Of a stretch of 64,000 nt of DNA, positions 24,961 through 33,821 are shown piece by piece. The notes beneath the pieces are model-generated. The model was not told where the DNA came from. It made no database searches and saw only the letters and a program-made list of their open reading frames with translations. Both the position numbers and the translations under genes were made by a program. This stretch comes from Arthrobacter sp. PGP41 (GTDB lineage: Bacteria; Actinomycetota; Actinomycetes; Actinomycetales; Micrococcaceae), in NCBI RefSeq assembly GCF_002953935.1, contig NZ_CP026514.1:682001-746000 (forward strand), read 5' to 3'. The stretch's first letter is position 1; every line of letters starts with the position of its first letter.

Positions 24961-26556
24961 ATGCCCTTGATCCTGCCTGGAAACTCCCGCCTGATAGACC
25001 GCCGCCTCTTCCTCTCCGGCGTGGCCGGTGTCTCCGCCGCTGCCGCGCTGGCCGCCGCCCCGGCCACCAAGGCGGACGCTGCCACGACGCCGGCGCGGAG
25101 CAAGGATGACCCCTTCACGCTTGGCGTTGCATCCGGCGATCCCACGCCTTCCGGCGTGGTGCTGTGGACCCGCCTTGCCCCGAAACCGTTCGAGCCGAAC
25201 GGCGGCATGCCCCCCGGCCACCCCGTCGTGGAGTGGCGTGTAGCCACCGACGCCGGGATGCGCAATGTTGTCCAGGGCGGCAGCGCACATGCTCCCGCGC
25301 AGTTGGGGCACTCGGTCCACGTGGAAGTGGAGGGCCTGGAACCGGACAGCGAGTACTTCTACGAGTTCAAGTTCCGCAACCACTGGTCCCCGGTAGGCCG
25401 GACCAAAACCTTGCCCGCCCCGGGGGCGGATGTCAGGCAGCTGGATTTTGCCTTCGCCTCCTGCCAGAAGTGGGATGACGGCTTCTTCCCCTCCTACCGC
25501 CACATGGCGGCAGAGGAACTCGACTTCGTGGTGCACCTGGGTGACTATGTCTACGAGTACGAGATCTCCGCGGACGGTGGCCTGCGCCGCACACCAGTGC
25601 CCGCCGCCGCGCAGCCGGCCCCGCAAACGCTTGAGCAGTGGCGGGCCCGCTACGCCCTCTACAAGTCGGATCCCGACCTGCAGGCTGCCCACGCCCGGTT
25701 CCCGTTCATCGTGACCTGGGATGACCACGAGGTCCAGAATGACTATGCCGGAGGCTGGGAGGGCCAGACCCAGGCCTTTACCGCAGTGCGGGCCGCGGCC
25801 TACATGGCGTACTACGAGCACCAGCCCTTGCGGGCACGGTCGCTGCCCCAGGGCACGGGCATGCAGCTTTACCGGCGGTTGCGCTATGGCCGCCTTGCTC
25901 AGTTGGACGTCCTGGATGGGCGACAGTACCGTGACGCCCCGCCCTGCGGCTGGGGCGAAGCCCAGGCATGCGAAGCGGCCTACGACCCCTCAATCAGCAT
26001 GCTCGGCCCGGAACAGGAGCAGTGGCTCTACGCCGGCCTGCGCGACTCGGACGTACGGTGGAACATCCTGGGGAACAACGTCATGGTGTCCCGCCTGGAC
26101 CACGACGGTGCCGCTGGCGAGCTGCTGTGGCACGACGCCTGGGACGGCTTCCCGGCGGCGCGCAAAAGGCTGCTGGATGTTATCGCGGGGCCTGCGGTGC
26201 GCAACGCCGTGTTCGTCACCGGCGACTGGCACTCCACCTTCGTCAACGATGTCCACCTGGACTTCGACCGGCCCGATTCGCCGGTGGTGGCCACCGAGTT
26301 CGTCGGGACCTCCATCAGCTCTAACGGTGACGTGCCAGTTTACGGGCCCTACTACGAGCCCATGATCGGGTTCAACCCGCACATTAAATTCTTCGACGGC
26401 GACCGGCGCGGCTACGTCCGTTGCCAGGTCACTCCTGAGCGTTGGCGTACGGAGCTTCGGATGGCCACCGCAGTGGGCACACGGAGCGCAGGACAGTACA
26501 CGCATGCGGTGTTTGAGGTCGAAGACGGCACGCCAGGCGCAGTGCGGGTTTCGTAG
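24961..26556 (+). CDS. phoD: Tat-exported alkaline phosphatase D
   Basis: A 531-residue extracellular phosphatase/phosphodiesterase that frees phosphate from organic phosphates. The N-terminus carries a twin-arginine signal (DRRLFLSGVAGVSAAAAL, about 12-30). A PhoD N-domain follows (FTLGVASGDPTPSGVVLWTRL), then the metallophosphatase core with FAFASCQKW, HLGDYVYEYE, TWDDHEVQNDYAG and VTGDWHSTF, which carry the metal-binding Asp, Asn and His residues. The ATG at 24961 is selected although the frame opens at 24757; AGGGGA precedes it at a slightly long distance. PHO-box-like repeats upstream suggest induction under phosphate limitation, as for phoD in Streptomyces. Confidence 0.93.
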   Translation: MPLILPGNSRLIDRRLFLSGVAGVSAAAALAAAPATKADAATTPARSKDDPFTLGVASGDPTPSGVVLWTRLAPKPFEPNGGMPPGHPVVEWRVATDAGMRNVVQGGSAHAPAQLGHSVHVEVEGLEPDSEYFYEFKFRNHWSPVGRTKTLPAPGADVRQLDFAFASCQKWDDGFFPSYRHMAAEELDFVVHLGDYVYEYEISADGGLRRTPVPAAAQPAPQTLEQWRARYALYKSDPDLQAAHARFPFIVTWDDHEVQNDYAGGWEGQTQAFTAVRAAAYMAYYEHQPLRARSLPQGTGMQLYRRLRYGRLAQLDVLDGRQYRDAPPCGWGEAQACEAAYDPSISMLGPEQEQWLYAGLRDSDVRWNILGNNVMVSRLDHDGAAGELLWHDAWDGFPAARKRLLDVIAGPAVRNAVFVTGDWHSTFVNDVHLDFDRPDSPVVATEFVGTSISSNGDVPVYGPYYEPMIGFNPHIKFFDGDRRGYVRCQVTPERWRTELRMATAVGTRSAGQYTHAVFEVEDGTPGAVRVS

Positions 26557-26890
26557 CGGCTTGCCAGGTCTGGCTAGTCTTCCGGCCAGAAACACTGGAC
26601 GCCCGTCGCGGCCTGCCGCAACCGGCAAGGAGGCGGCACAAACCTCGTGGCGGGGCGCCTGGGGCCGGACGCCGGGATGGGAAAGTCCTGGAAGAAGGTC
26701 ACGGGATTCCTCGCGTTCGCTGGCTCCGACCGACCAGCGGAAAGAACGGCAGCGCCGCCCTGGTTCCCCTCCGTCGTTATCCGGCCAGTGTAGCCCTGCC
26801 CGGCCACCATCGGCGGGGATTACTGCCCAGGATGTGCCGCGGGAGGGACCGGATTCCTGATCCCTCCCGCGGCCACGGATTAGTGCCGGT
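26557..26890. other. Intergenic region without a supported gene
   Basis: Between the convergent phoD and DUF6454 genes. Open frames here have unbiased, arginine- and proline-rich composition and are not believable. The only structure is a 13-bp inverted repeat at 26836-26873 with a 12-nt loop, a candidate two-way terminator without a T-run. Confidence 0.6.
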
Positions 26891-27838
26891 TTAGGGGCGG
26901 GCTTCGAACACGAACAGCTCTGTACCGGCGATTTCTTCGCCGTCGTCCGGGGCAGCGAACATGCGCAGCACGCCGCCGTCGGACTCGAGGGCAACCGGGT
27001 TGCGGGTCATCGAGTGCCCGGCGGTGGAGAAAAGCTGGGAAGGCACCTCGTGGACGACTTCACCCGTTGCGAGGTCGGTCAGGGCGAGGCCGCCCAACTG
27101 GAACGGCTTCCCGTCGGCAGTCTTGAGGTTGGTGACACCCGAGCAGAGCTGGTGCCCGGCTCCGGCATACTCGCAGTCCTGGTAGTCGATGAAGTGGCTG
27201 GGGTTGGCCTGCGTCCCCAGCAGCGCGCCCTGGCCGTTCCAGGTGAACAGCTTGCGGGAACCCCAGCTGACGCCGCTGATCCGGTTGGTCTTGCGGTCCG
27301 CGACGACGCCGCCCACGTGGTCCGCCTGGCGGAACTGCTCCGTGACCTCGTAGGTGTCGGGGTTGATGGTGTAGACGATGGAGCTGCTGTTGGGCCGGTA
27401 CTCGGCCACCGGCACCCAGACGTTTTCGCCGTCGAAATCCGTGCCGCCCGGATGGTAGATGTCGCCTTCGCCCAGGACGATGTCCTTCAGCAGCTTGCCC
27501 TGCCGGTCGATGACGAAGACGTGGCCGCGGCCCTCGCCGGCGCTGCGGTCGTAGCCGTCCACGGGCGACGGGTAGCGCACGCTCGGTTCGATGATCTCGA
27601 CGCTGCTGAGGAAGATCTTGTCTCCCACCAGCGACATGCCCTGCGTGTGGAAGGTCGGGAAGTCCAGTTTGAGCTTCTGGACCTGGTTCCACTGGGTGTT
27701 GCGGTCAACCTTGGTGAAGGCTTCCGCTTCTGCCGTGAGGCCATTCGGTGTTTGGCCGTTGGTGGCAACAGCGGAGGTTCCGGCTGTCAGGGCGGCGGCG
27801 GCGACGGCTGCGATGGCCAGGACGCGCTTCATCTTCAT
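26891..27838 (-). CDS. Secreted DUF6454-like protein
   Basis: A 315-residue exported protein with a Sec signal peptide (KRVLAIAAVAAAALTAGTSAVA, about 4-25). The mature part has repeated beta-strand/turn elements (GMSLVGDKIFLSSVEII, GHVFVIDRQGKLLKDI, IVYTINPDTYEVTEQF) like a beta-propeller, and contains conserved HPGGTDFDGENVWVPVAEY and GVSWGSRKLFTWN segments. It resembles the DUF6454 family, whose function is unknown. Two cysteines (DCEYAG and QLCSG) could form a disulfide. GGAG precedes the ATG. A possible sigma-70-type promoter lies at 27903-27931. Confidence 0.8.
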   Translation of the reverse strand: MKMKRVLAIAAVAAAALTAGTSAVATNGQTPNGLTAEAEAFTKVDRNTQWNQVQKLKLDFPTFHTQGMSLVGDKIFLSSVEIIEPSVRYPSPVDGYDRSAGEGRGHVFVIDRQGKLLKDIVLGEGDIYHPGGTDFDGENVWVPVAEYRPNSSSIVYTINPDTYEVTEQFRQADHVGGVVADRKTNRISGVSWGSRKLFTWNGQGALLGTQANPSHFIDYQDCEYAGAGHQLCSGVTNLKTADGKPFQLGGLALTDLATGEVVHEVPSQLFSTAGHSMTRNPVALESDGGVLRMFAAPDDGEEIAGTELFVFEARP

Positions 27839-27902
27839 GTCTGCTCCAGGTGCGTGATGGGGATGCCCGGTGGCCGGGCGCGTTCAAACGTAGGCGCCCG
27901 GG

Positions 27903-27931
27903 ATGGCAGGACAGACAACGGCAGGTGTCAA
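27903..27931 (-). promoter_or_regulatory. Candidate promoter of the DUF6454 gene
   Basis: Perfect -35 TTGACA at 27931-27926 and a poor -10 TGCCAT at 27908-27903, spaced 17 nt, 64 bp before the start codon. Confidence 0.35.
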
Positions 27932-27943
27932 GAGGATTAAGAG

Positions 27944-28510
27944 TTAGAGAGCTACAGCGCGCCCGACAGCCGAACGGCAGAGGTCGTTCAGGTAATCGGA
28001 CAATGTTATAGGCGCCTGCCCGGGGCCGACAATCAGCAGGTCCCCGTGCCGTGTCAGAACCATTGCGTCGCCACGGGGTTCTTCTCCCATTTTGACGGCG
28101 AGGATGAGCTCTTCGTAGCGGTCGGCCAGGCTCGGGCAGCTAATGGGCGTCAGTCGGTGTGCGCCGCGGATGACCTGCACCGTGTGGTTGCGGACCATGC
28201 GGCCGGAGCCGTCCACCACCACCTCAGCCACCGCCGTGTCGGAAGCGGCACCGGTTGAGGCGTGATCTTGCTCCAGTCTGCCCAGAATGTAGGCGGGAGC
28301 CCAGTGCCGTCCATTCGAATCGTGGACCGGTACGGGCGTCCTTCCGGCGACGCGGAGTGTGGCCACGACAGTACCCACGAGCTCGGCCAAACGGGGTTCG
28401 AACCGCATTCGCAACTCCGGGCCGGATGCTGGCAGCAAGTCGGCCAGGGACGGGGCTGCGGCGGTGTTTCGATGGAATGCGCGGCCGAGGAAGCCTGTGG
28501 AATCAGCCAT
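27944..28510 (-). CDS. Hypothetical protein (188 aa)
   Basis: A soluble protein with no recognised family, signal peptide or membrane segment. The first 50 residues are mixed; then FEPRLAELVGTVVATLRVAGR begins an alpha/beta-like region, and SCPSLADRYEELILAVKMGEEP and GDLLIVGPGQAPITLSDYLNDL end it. ACAGGAGA precedes the ATG at 28510. It sits 105 bp upstream of the DUF6454 gene on the same strand, but a separate promoter may lie between them. Codon use looks genuine; function cannot be given. Confidence 0.65.
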   Translation of the reverse strand: MADSTGFLGRAFHRNTAAAPSLADLLPASGPELRMRFEPRLAELVGTVVATLRVAGRTPVPVHDSNGRHWAPAYILGRLEQDHASTGAASDTAVAEVVVDGSGRMVRNHTVQVIRGAHRLTPISCPSLADRYEELILAVKMGEEPRGDAMVLTRHGDLLIVGPGQAPITLSDYLNDLCRSAVGRAVAL

Positions 28511-28854
28511 GCCGGTCTCCTGTCCGAGGCCCCGCTACTTGAGCCTTCACAACAGGATGAGGCGTAGGCCTGCCAGCTGTAAAGCCTCAGCGGCCACGAA
28601 TATAGGAGGGCGGCAGCCATAGACCCATGGAGGTTAGATGCCTGCTGCCAGGGACGGTCGCCTTCATTTCGAATCCAACTCCGAATGGATGGCCTCGACA
28701 TCGTCCCAGGTAAGCTCTTTCCCTGCCTCCCAGCGCCGATAGAGACTGGGGCACGGGTTCGTGCCGATGCAGGTCCTGTAATGTCCGAAGCTCAATGACG
28801 ACGACCGGAGACAAAGTGTGGCCCGGCCCTATGGGGTGGACGGGCGTTAACCAG
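28511..28854. other. Intergenic region, mostly without a supported gene
   Basis: Between the hypothetical gene ending its start at 28510 and the terminator of tRNA-Thr. A 75-codon frame at 28587-28814 has unconvincing composition. The only protein-like reading is a short minus-strand frame at 28664-28795, listed separately. Confidence 0.5.
28664..28795 (-). CDS. Possible 43-residue peptide or gene remnant
   Basis: Minus-strand frame from a TTG (28795) to a TGA at 28664. The product (SFGHYRTCIGTNPCPSLYRR near the start, then WEAGKELTWDDVEAIHSELD) has a natural residue mix, two cysteines and an amphipathic end. No ribosome-binding site is seen, and an in-frame stop lies shortly upstream. It could be a small gene or the tail of a lost one. 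No family is recognised. Confidence 0.22.
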   Translation of the reverse strand: MSFGHYRTCIGTNPCPSLYRRWEAGKELTWDDVEAIHSELDSK

Positions 28855-28899
28855 CGAAAAACCCCGGAAACCCCTAGATTTAGGGGCTGTCCGGGGTTT
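28855..28899 (-). terminator. Terminator of tRNA-Thr
   Basis: Outer stem of 10 bp (28859-28868 with 28890-28899) enclosing a second small hairpin (28871-28886), followed on the minus strand by TTTTCG. Confidence 0.85.
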
Positions 28900-28905
28900 A
28901 TCCCG

Positions 28906-28978
28906 AGCTTCCTATCAGAATCGAACTGATGACCTTTTCATTACGAGTGAAACGCTCTACCGACTGAGCTAAGGAAGC
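28906..28978 (-). tRNA. tRNA-Thr (anticodon CGT)
   Basis: A 73-nt tRNA. The acceptor stem GCTTCCT pairs with AGGAAGC (28978-28972 with 28913-28907), with discriminator U at 28906. The anticodon arm TTTCA-CTCGTAA-TGAAA gives CGT. D-arm AGCTCAGTCGGTAGAGC and T-arm ATCAG TTCGATT CTGAT are normal. CCA is not encoded. Confidence 0.96.
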
Positions 28979-29082
28979 ACCGCATGAACCTCCGGCGGAA
29001 CCGGGCGCCTCATGCAAGAGTCAACTGTAATAGAGTCCCCGCGCCCGGGTCAAAATGGGCGCCCGGGTACAGTCGGAGGCCT

Positions 29083-30648
29083 TCAGCACACCGTGTTGTC
29101 CGTGGGAATCTTTCCGCTGACAAGGTAGGCGTCAACCGCATCCTCGATGCAGCCGTTGGACCGGCCGTAGGCGGTGTGGCCTTCGCCTTTCCAGGTCATA
29201 AGTGCCGCATTGCCCAACTGCTTGCGCAGCGATGACGCCCATTCCACCGGCGTGGCAGGGTCACCGGTGGTGCCGATCACCACGATGGTGGACCCGCCGT
29301 CGTATTCCACCGGGGCGGGGGTGCGCACGTTCGGGTACGGCCAGTCGACGCAGTTGGTGCCGCCATAGGCAAAGAAATACCCGAAGGTGGGGGAGTCCTG
29401 CATCAGGCGCTGCTGTTCGGCGCGCATCCCGGCAGTGTCGGACACCATGGGGTAATCAAGGCAGTTGATGGCGTTGAACGCAAAGGTCGAATTGGATGTG
29501 TACGTTCCGTCGGATGAGCGGTCTGCGCCGAGGTCCGCGAGCCGCAGCATAAGGCTTACGTCCCCGGTCATTGCCGCTTCCAACGCCTGCGTCAGGGCGG
29601 GCCAGCTCTGGTCGTTGTACAGCGGCGTGATGAGGCCGCTGACGAACGTGGTGGCATTGACTACACGGCCGTCCTTTGCCGTGCGCGGAGTCTGCTGGAC
29701 GGCGGCAATCAGGTCGCGGATCTGCTGGACGCCCGCCTCCACATCCCCGCTCAGCGGGCATCCGTCCTGGCCTTGGCAGCTGGCTACATATGCCCGAATG
29801 GCCCTTTCGAACGCGCGGGCCTGGCCGCTGGTCAGTTCCTCATTGCTGATGGACGGATCCAGGGCACCGTCGAGGACCATCCGGCCAACATTGTCAGGGA
29901 AGAGCGAAGCGTACGTGGACCCCAGGAAGGTGCCGTAGGAGTAGCCGAGGTAGTTGAGCTTCGCATCATTGACCACGGCCCGGAGGACGTCCAGGTCCTT
30001 CGCGGAGCTGATGGTGTCGATGTGACCCAGCACCGGGCCGGTTTGCTCCCCGCACTGGGTGGCGATCGCTTTGTTGTCCGCCAGGGCGGCAGCCAGGCCG
30101 GCATCCGTTTCGAGGTCGTAGATCTTCGCCCTGGCTGCGTCCCGTTCCGCGTCCGTCATGCAGGTCACGGGGGCGGACCGCTTCACGCCCCGCGGGTCGA
30201 AGCCCACGACGTCGAACGAATCGCGAACAGCCTGGGAGAAATGGGTTCCAGCGGCATCCTTGACGAAGTCGTAGCCGGAGGCGCCGGGACCGCCCGGATT
30301 GACCAGCAGGCTGCCCGTCTTTTTCCCCGTGCTCGAAGCCCTCAGCGCTGCGAGCTGGATTGTACCGCCGTCGGGATTGCCGTAGTCCATGGGCACAGTC
30401 ACCTTGGCGCACTGGAACTCACCCTCGCACGGTTCCCAAACGACCTCCTGGGAATAGAACTTCTCCAGCCCGGCGGGAGCAGAGGCAACGATCGACGGGT
30501 CGGCCTTGGCGGTGGCAGCCTCCTCGCTGCGGCCGCCGCCGGTGAGGAGGCTGCAGGACGCCAGAACCATGGCAAGGACCATGGCCCCAAGGGCGCGGAC
30601 GCCAAGCGCCACGGGTCGCGGCCGTGCGGGCAGGGGGCGGGCAGTCAT
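29083..30648 (-). CDS. Secreted lipoprotein alpha/beta-hydrolase, tripeptidyl aminopeptidase-like (S33)
   Basis: A 521-residue exported peptidase. The N-terminus carries a lipobox (VLASC; about residues 28-32), so it should be a membrane-anchored lipoprotein. The catalytic Ser is in GYSYGTFLG (about 236), Asp in GTTGDPATP (about 463) and His in GEGHTAYG (about 489). The last 100 residues are the TAP-like C-terminal domain (TAP_C). Such enzymes remove peptides or esters outside the cell. AAGGAGA precedes the ATG. The gene lies 16 bp downstream of holB on the same strand, so it may be read through from tmk-holB. Confidence 0.9.
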   Translation of the reverse strand: MTARPLPARPRPVALGVRALGAMVLAMVLASCSLLTGGGRSEEAATAKADPSIVASAPAGLEKFYSQEVVWEPCEGEFQCAKVTVPMDYGNPDGGTIQLAALRASSTGKKTGSLLVNPGGPGASGYDFVKDAAGTHFSQAVRDSFDVVGFDPRGVKRSAPVTCMTDAERDAARAKIYDLETDAGLAAALADNKAIATQCGEQTGPVLGHIDTISSAKDLDVLRAVVNDAKLNYLGYSYGTFLGSTYASLFPDNVGRMVLDGALDPSISNEELTSGQARAFERAIRAYVASCQGQDGCPLSGDVEAGVQQIRDLIAAVQQTPRTAKDGRVVNATTFVSGLITPLYNDQSWPALTQALEAAMTGDVSLMLRLADLGADRSSDGTYTSNSTFAFNAINCLDYPMVSDTAGMRAEQQRLMQDSPTFGYFFAYGGTNCVDWPYPNVRTPAPVEYDGGSTIVVIGTTGDPATPVEWASSLRKQLGNAALMTWKGEGHTAYGRSNGCIEDAVDAYLVSGKIPTDNTVC

Positions 30649-30664
30649 CGGTCTCCTTGAAGGA

Positions 30665-31807
30665 CTAGATCAGGCTGGCTGCCATGGACTCAATGGTCAA
30701 CAGCGGTGCAACGTTGGTGGTGGTGATGCGTTCGCGGGCTTTGTTGATGGCATCCATCCGGGCAAGAGTGGATTCCGGCGTGGAGCGGGTGGCGAAATCC
30801 TCCAATTCGCTCCTCAGCTCAACGTTCACCAGCTCCACAGCATTCCCGAGCTGGATAATCAGCACATCCCGGTAAAAGGAGAGGAGATCCGTCAGCGTCC
30901 GGTCAAGGGAATCCGTGATGGACCGCTTGGCCCGGCGCTTCTGGTCTTCCTCCAGCTGCTTGACCTGGCTGCGCATGGCAGGCGGGAGCGTCCCCGACTC
31001 GGGTGCGCCCAGTGTTGCCAGCAAGGCGGCCTTCTCGGCAGCATCCCGTTCTTCGTTGGAGCTGGTGGCCTCCGCGGTGGCGATCTTGACTAGTTTGTCC
31101 GCCATCATCACGGCAGCCGTAACGCCGCGCAAGCCAAGCGGAAACCGCACGGTTTCCAGCCGGCGTTCCCTGGCCGCAGGATCACGGGCAAGGCGGCGGG
31201 CGATGCCCACGTGGCTTTGAGCTGCCCGCGCGGCGCGCTCCGCGAGGGCCGGATCCACGCCGTCGCGCTTGACCAGCAGGGCGGCGACGTCCGCAGCCGG
31301 CGGCAACCGCAACGCCACGCTGCGGCAGCGCGACCGGATAGTCACCAGGACGTCGGCCGGGGACGGTGCGCACAGCATCCACACAGTCCGGGGAGTTGGC
31401 TCCTCGATGGCCTTGAGCAGGACGTTCGTGGTGCGCTCGGCCATGCGGTCGGCGTCCTCCACCACGATGATCCGCCAGCGGCCCGCGGAGGGCCGGTTCC
31501 CGGCAGTGGCCACCAGTTCACGGGCTTCGTCAATGGTGATGGTGACCTTCTCGGTGCGGACGAAAGTGACGTCCGAATGGGTCTCGCCCAGGATGGTCAG
31601 GCACGCGGGGCAGCGCCCGCAGCCGCGCAGGCTGACGTCCTCCTGGTCGCAGTTCAGTGCTGCGGCAAAGGCCTTGGCCGCATTGGAACGCCCGGAACCC
31701 GGCGGGCCGGTGAAAAGCCAGGCATGCGTCAGTCCCTCGCCGCTGGAGGCCTGCCGCAGCTGTTCGACGACGGCGGGCTGGCCCTGAAGGTCGTCCCACA
31801 CCGTCAC
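30665..31807 (-). CDS. holB: DNA polymerase III subunit delta'
   Basis: A 380-residue clamp-loader subunit, part of the complex that places the beta clamp on DNA. The Walker-A-like GPPGSGRS (about 34-41) has an arginine in place of the usual lysine, consistent with an ATPase-inactive delta' subunit. A zinc-binding CGRCPAC lies near 62-68, and the SRC motif in IRSRCRSV (about 160) supplies the arginine finger. The GTG start overlaps the tmk stop by 4 bp (GTGA), so the two are coupled. tmk-holB is a common actinobacterial pair. Confidence 0.95.
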   Translation of the reverse strand: MTVWDDLQGQPAVVEQLRQASSGEGLTHAWLFTGPPGSGRSNAAKAFAAALNCDQEDVSLRGCGRCPACLTILGETHSDVTFVRTEKVTITIDEARELVATAGNRPSAGRWRIIVVEDADRMAERTTNVLLKAIEEPTPRTVWMLCAPSPADVLVTIRSRCRSVALRLPPAADVAALLVKRDGVDPALAERAARAAQSHVGIARRLARDPAARERRLETVRFPLGLRGVTAAVMMADKLVKIATAEATSSNEERDAAEKAALLATLGAPESGTLPPAMRSQVKQLEEDQKRRAKRSITDSLDRTLTDLLSFYRDVLIIQLGNAVELVNVELRSELEDFATRSTPESTLARMDAINKARERITTTNVAPLLTIESMAASLI

Positions 31808-32502
31808 GGGGCGCCCCCGGCCGCCGTGGCCCGGGCCTGCGATGCGCCCGCCGGTGTTTCGTCCTGTTCGGCCAGGAGGGTATCCACCCGCTCCAGGATC
31901 CGGGCGGACAGCCCGCTGACGGATTCGTGGGCAGGCAGCACGAGGTAGGACTCCGGACGCCGGTGCGCCAGTTCCAGGAAGGCCTCCCGGATCCGGAGGT
32001 GGAACTCGTCAGCTTCGGACTCCAGGCGGTCCTCCGCCGTCTCGCCGGCCGTGCGGCGGCGGCGGCCTATCGCTGGGTCAACGTCCAGCAGGACAGTGAG
32101 GTGGGGCTGCAGGCCCGAAGTGGCCCACTCGTTGAGGGACCGCACGGCGTCCTCGCCCAAGGCGCGTCCTGCACCCTGGTATGCCACCGACGAGTCGATG
32201 TACCGGTCCGTCAGGACTATTTCGCCGCGTTCAAGCGAAGGCCGGATCACCTGGCTGGCGTGCGCTGCCCGGGAAGCGGCAAAAATCAGGGCCTCGGTGT
32301 GCGCATCAATTTCCCCGTGACCGTGGTCCAGCACAAGGGAGCGCAGTTTCTCGCCGATGGGGGTCCCGCCCGGCTCGCGGGTCAGCAGGACAGTCAGGCC
32401 ACGCGATTCGAGGACTTCTGCAAGGCGTGCAGCCTGCGTGGACTTACCCGCGCCGTCGCCGCCCTCGAACGCGATGAAAAGACCGGCCCTCTGTTTGCTC
32501 AC
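31804..32502 (-). CDS. tmk: Thymidylate kinase
   Basis: A 232-residue kinase that makes dTDP from dTMP and ATP for DNA synthesis. The P-loop is GGDGAGKS (near residue 13), followed by TREPGGTPIGE and the DRYIDSSVAYQGAGR motif. Two GTG codons stand in tandem at 32505 and 32502. The second is preferred because TAGGCT lies 6 nt before it, which would give a leaderless mRNA. It overlaps holB by 4 bp and is divergent from the transsulfuration gene. Confidence 0.95.
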   Translation of the reverse strand: MSKQRAGLFIAFEGGDGAGKSTQAARLAEVLESRGLTVLLTREPGGTPIGEKLRSLVLDHGHGEIDAHTEALIFAASRAAHASQVIRPSLERGEIVLTDRYIDSSVAYQGAGRALGEDAVRSLNEWATSGLQPHLTVLLDVDPAIGRRRRTAGETAEDRLESEADEFHLRIREAFLELAHRRPESYLVLPAHESVSGLSARILERVDTLLAEQDETPAGASQARATAAGGAP

Positions 32503-32514
32503 CACCCAAGCCTA
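32503..32514 (-). promoter_or_regulatory. Leaderless -10 element of tmk
   Basis: TAGGCT at 32514-32509, then 6 nt, then GTG at 32502. Confidence 0.55.
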
Positions 32515-32606
32515 CCGACCCCCGCCGGCAATTCCCGATTCAGCTGTGGATTCCCGCGGGCGCCATCGGGCGGGTAACGGCTTTCCGGGCCGTCCCCGGC
32601 GGACAG

Positions 32607-32618
32607 TACGCTGTCACC
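32607..32618 (+). promoter_or_regulatory. Leaderless -10 element of the transsulfuration gene
   Basis: TACGCT at 32607-32612, then 6 nt, then ATG at 32619. There is no Shine-Dalgarno sequence. Confidence 0.55.
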
Positions 32619-33821
32619 ATGAGTCTTTCTGAACAGCAGGCGGCTGCCCTGTCAGCCGAGACGGTTGTGGTTGCGGCGGGGCGTCCCCCGCGGGAACGCG
32701 ACCAGCCGGTGAATCACCCAGTGGTCCTTTCCTCCACATACTTCGGTACCGGGGCACTCGGCGACGGCGACCGCGGCTACGGCCGGTATTCCAATCCCAC
32801 CTGGGACCCCTTCGAAGAGGCGCTCGGCCAGCTGGAGGGCTCAGAACTGCCGGGCCTCCTCTACGCGTCAGGACTCGCGGCGGTCAGTTCGGCACTCTCC
32901 CTGATCCCTGCCGGGGGAGTGCTGGTCATGCCCACGCACAGCTACTCCGGGTCGCTGGTCATGGCCGCTGAGCTCGCCCAGAAGGGCTTCATCGAGCTCC
33001 GGACCGTAGACATTGCGGACACCGGCGCGGTCCGGGAGGCCCTCGCACCCCGCAGCCCCGCTGCGGGGCCGCAGGCCCGGCCGGCGGCGATGCTGTGGCT
33101 CGAAAGCCCTACCAACCCCATGCTCGGCATCGCGGATGTCTCCGCCCTCACCGACGCCGCCCACGCCGTCGGGGCCATCGTCGTCACGGACAATACTTTC
33201 TCCACACCCCTGGTGCAGCAGCCCCTGCTGCTCGGATCCGACGTCGTCCTGCACTCGGTGACCAAGTACCTTGCGGGCCATTCCGACGTCGTCCTTGGCG
33301 CCCTGGCCACCTCCAACCCGGACATTCGGTCCGCGCTGCTCCATCACCGGACTATCCACGGTGCGATTGCGGGGCCCTTCGAAGCATGGCTGGCGCTGCG
33401 CGGCCTGAGGACGCTGGCGCTGCGGATAGAACGGTCCCAGGCTTCTGCAATGGTCCTGGCCGAGCGGCTTGGCGACCACCCTGCGGTGGAATCCGTCCGG
33501 TTCCCGGGCCTGTCCGCGGATCCCGGCCATGAACGCGCCAAGGCGCAGATGAAGGGCTTCGGATCCATCATCTGTATCCAAGTACGTCCGGCGGCGGGCC
33601 TGAGCGGCGCTGACGCCGCCGACAAACTGGTTGCCGCAGTCCAGCTGTGGCTGCCCGCCACATCGCTGGGCGGTGTGGAGTCACTCATTGAACGGCGACG
33701 GCGGCACACCGCTGAGCCGGCCAGCGTCCCGGAGAACCTGGTGCGGCTCAGTGTGGGAATTGAGAACGTGGAGGATCTCTGGGCTGATGTGAAGCAGGCG
33801 CTGGACTCGCTGGACGGCTAG
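32619..33821 (+). CDS. Cys/Met-metabolism PLP enzyme (cystathionine gamma-synthase/lyase type)
   Basis: A 400-residue PLP enzyme of the transsulfuration family, likely to make or cleave cystathionine in methionine/cysteine metabolism. The PLP-binding lysine is Lys216 in HSVTKYLAGHSD. GYGRYSNPTWDPFEEAL and YASGLAAVSSAL near the N-terminus bind the cofactor phosphate. TSLGGVESLIERR near 350 is the C-terminal family signature. Synthase versus lyase cannot be decided from sequence alone. It is divergent from tmk and followed at once by the DUF2516 gene. Confidence 0.88.
   Translation: MSLSEQQAAALSAETVVVAAGRPPRERDQPVNHPVVLSSTYFGTGALGDGDRGYGRYSNPTWDPFEEALGQLEGSELPGLLYASGLAAVSSALSLIPAGGVLVMPTHSYSGSLVMAAELAQKGFIELRTVDIADTGAVREALAPRSPAAGPQARPAAMLWLESPTNPMLGIADVSALTDAAHAVGAIVVTDNTFSTPLVQQPLLLGSDVVLHSVTKYLAGHSDVVLGALATSNPDIRSALLHHRTIHGAIAGPFEAWLALRGLRTLALRIERSQASAMVLAERLGDHPAVESVRFPGLSADPGHERAKAQMKGFGSIICIQVRPAAGLSGADAADKLVAAVQLWLPATSLGGVESLIERRRRHTAEPASVPENLVRLSVGIENVEDLWADVKQALDSLDG

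Noticed and set aside
26504-26860. 118-codon frame in the phoD-DUF6454 gap
   Set aside because: Arg/Pro/Gly-rich composition and overlap with phoD; a random high-G+C frame.
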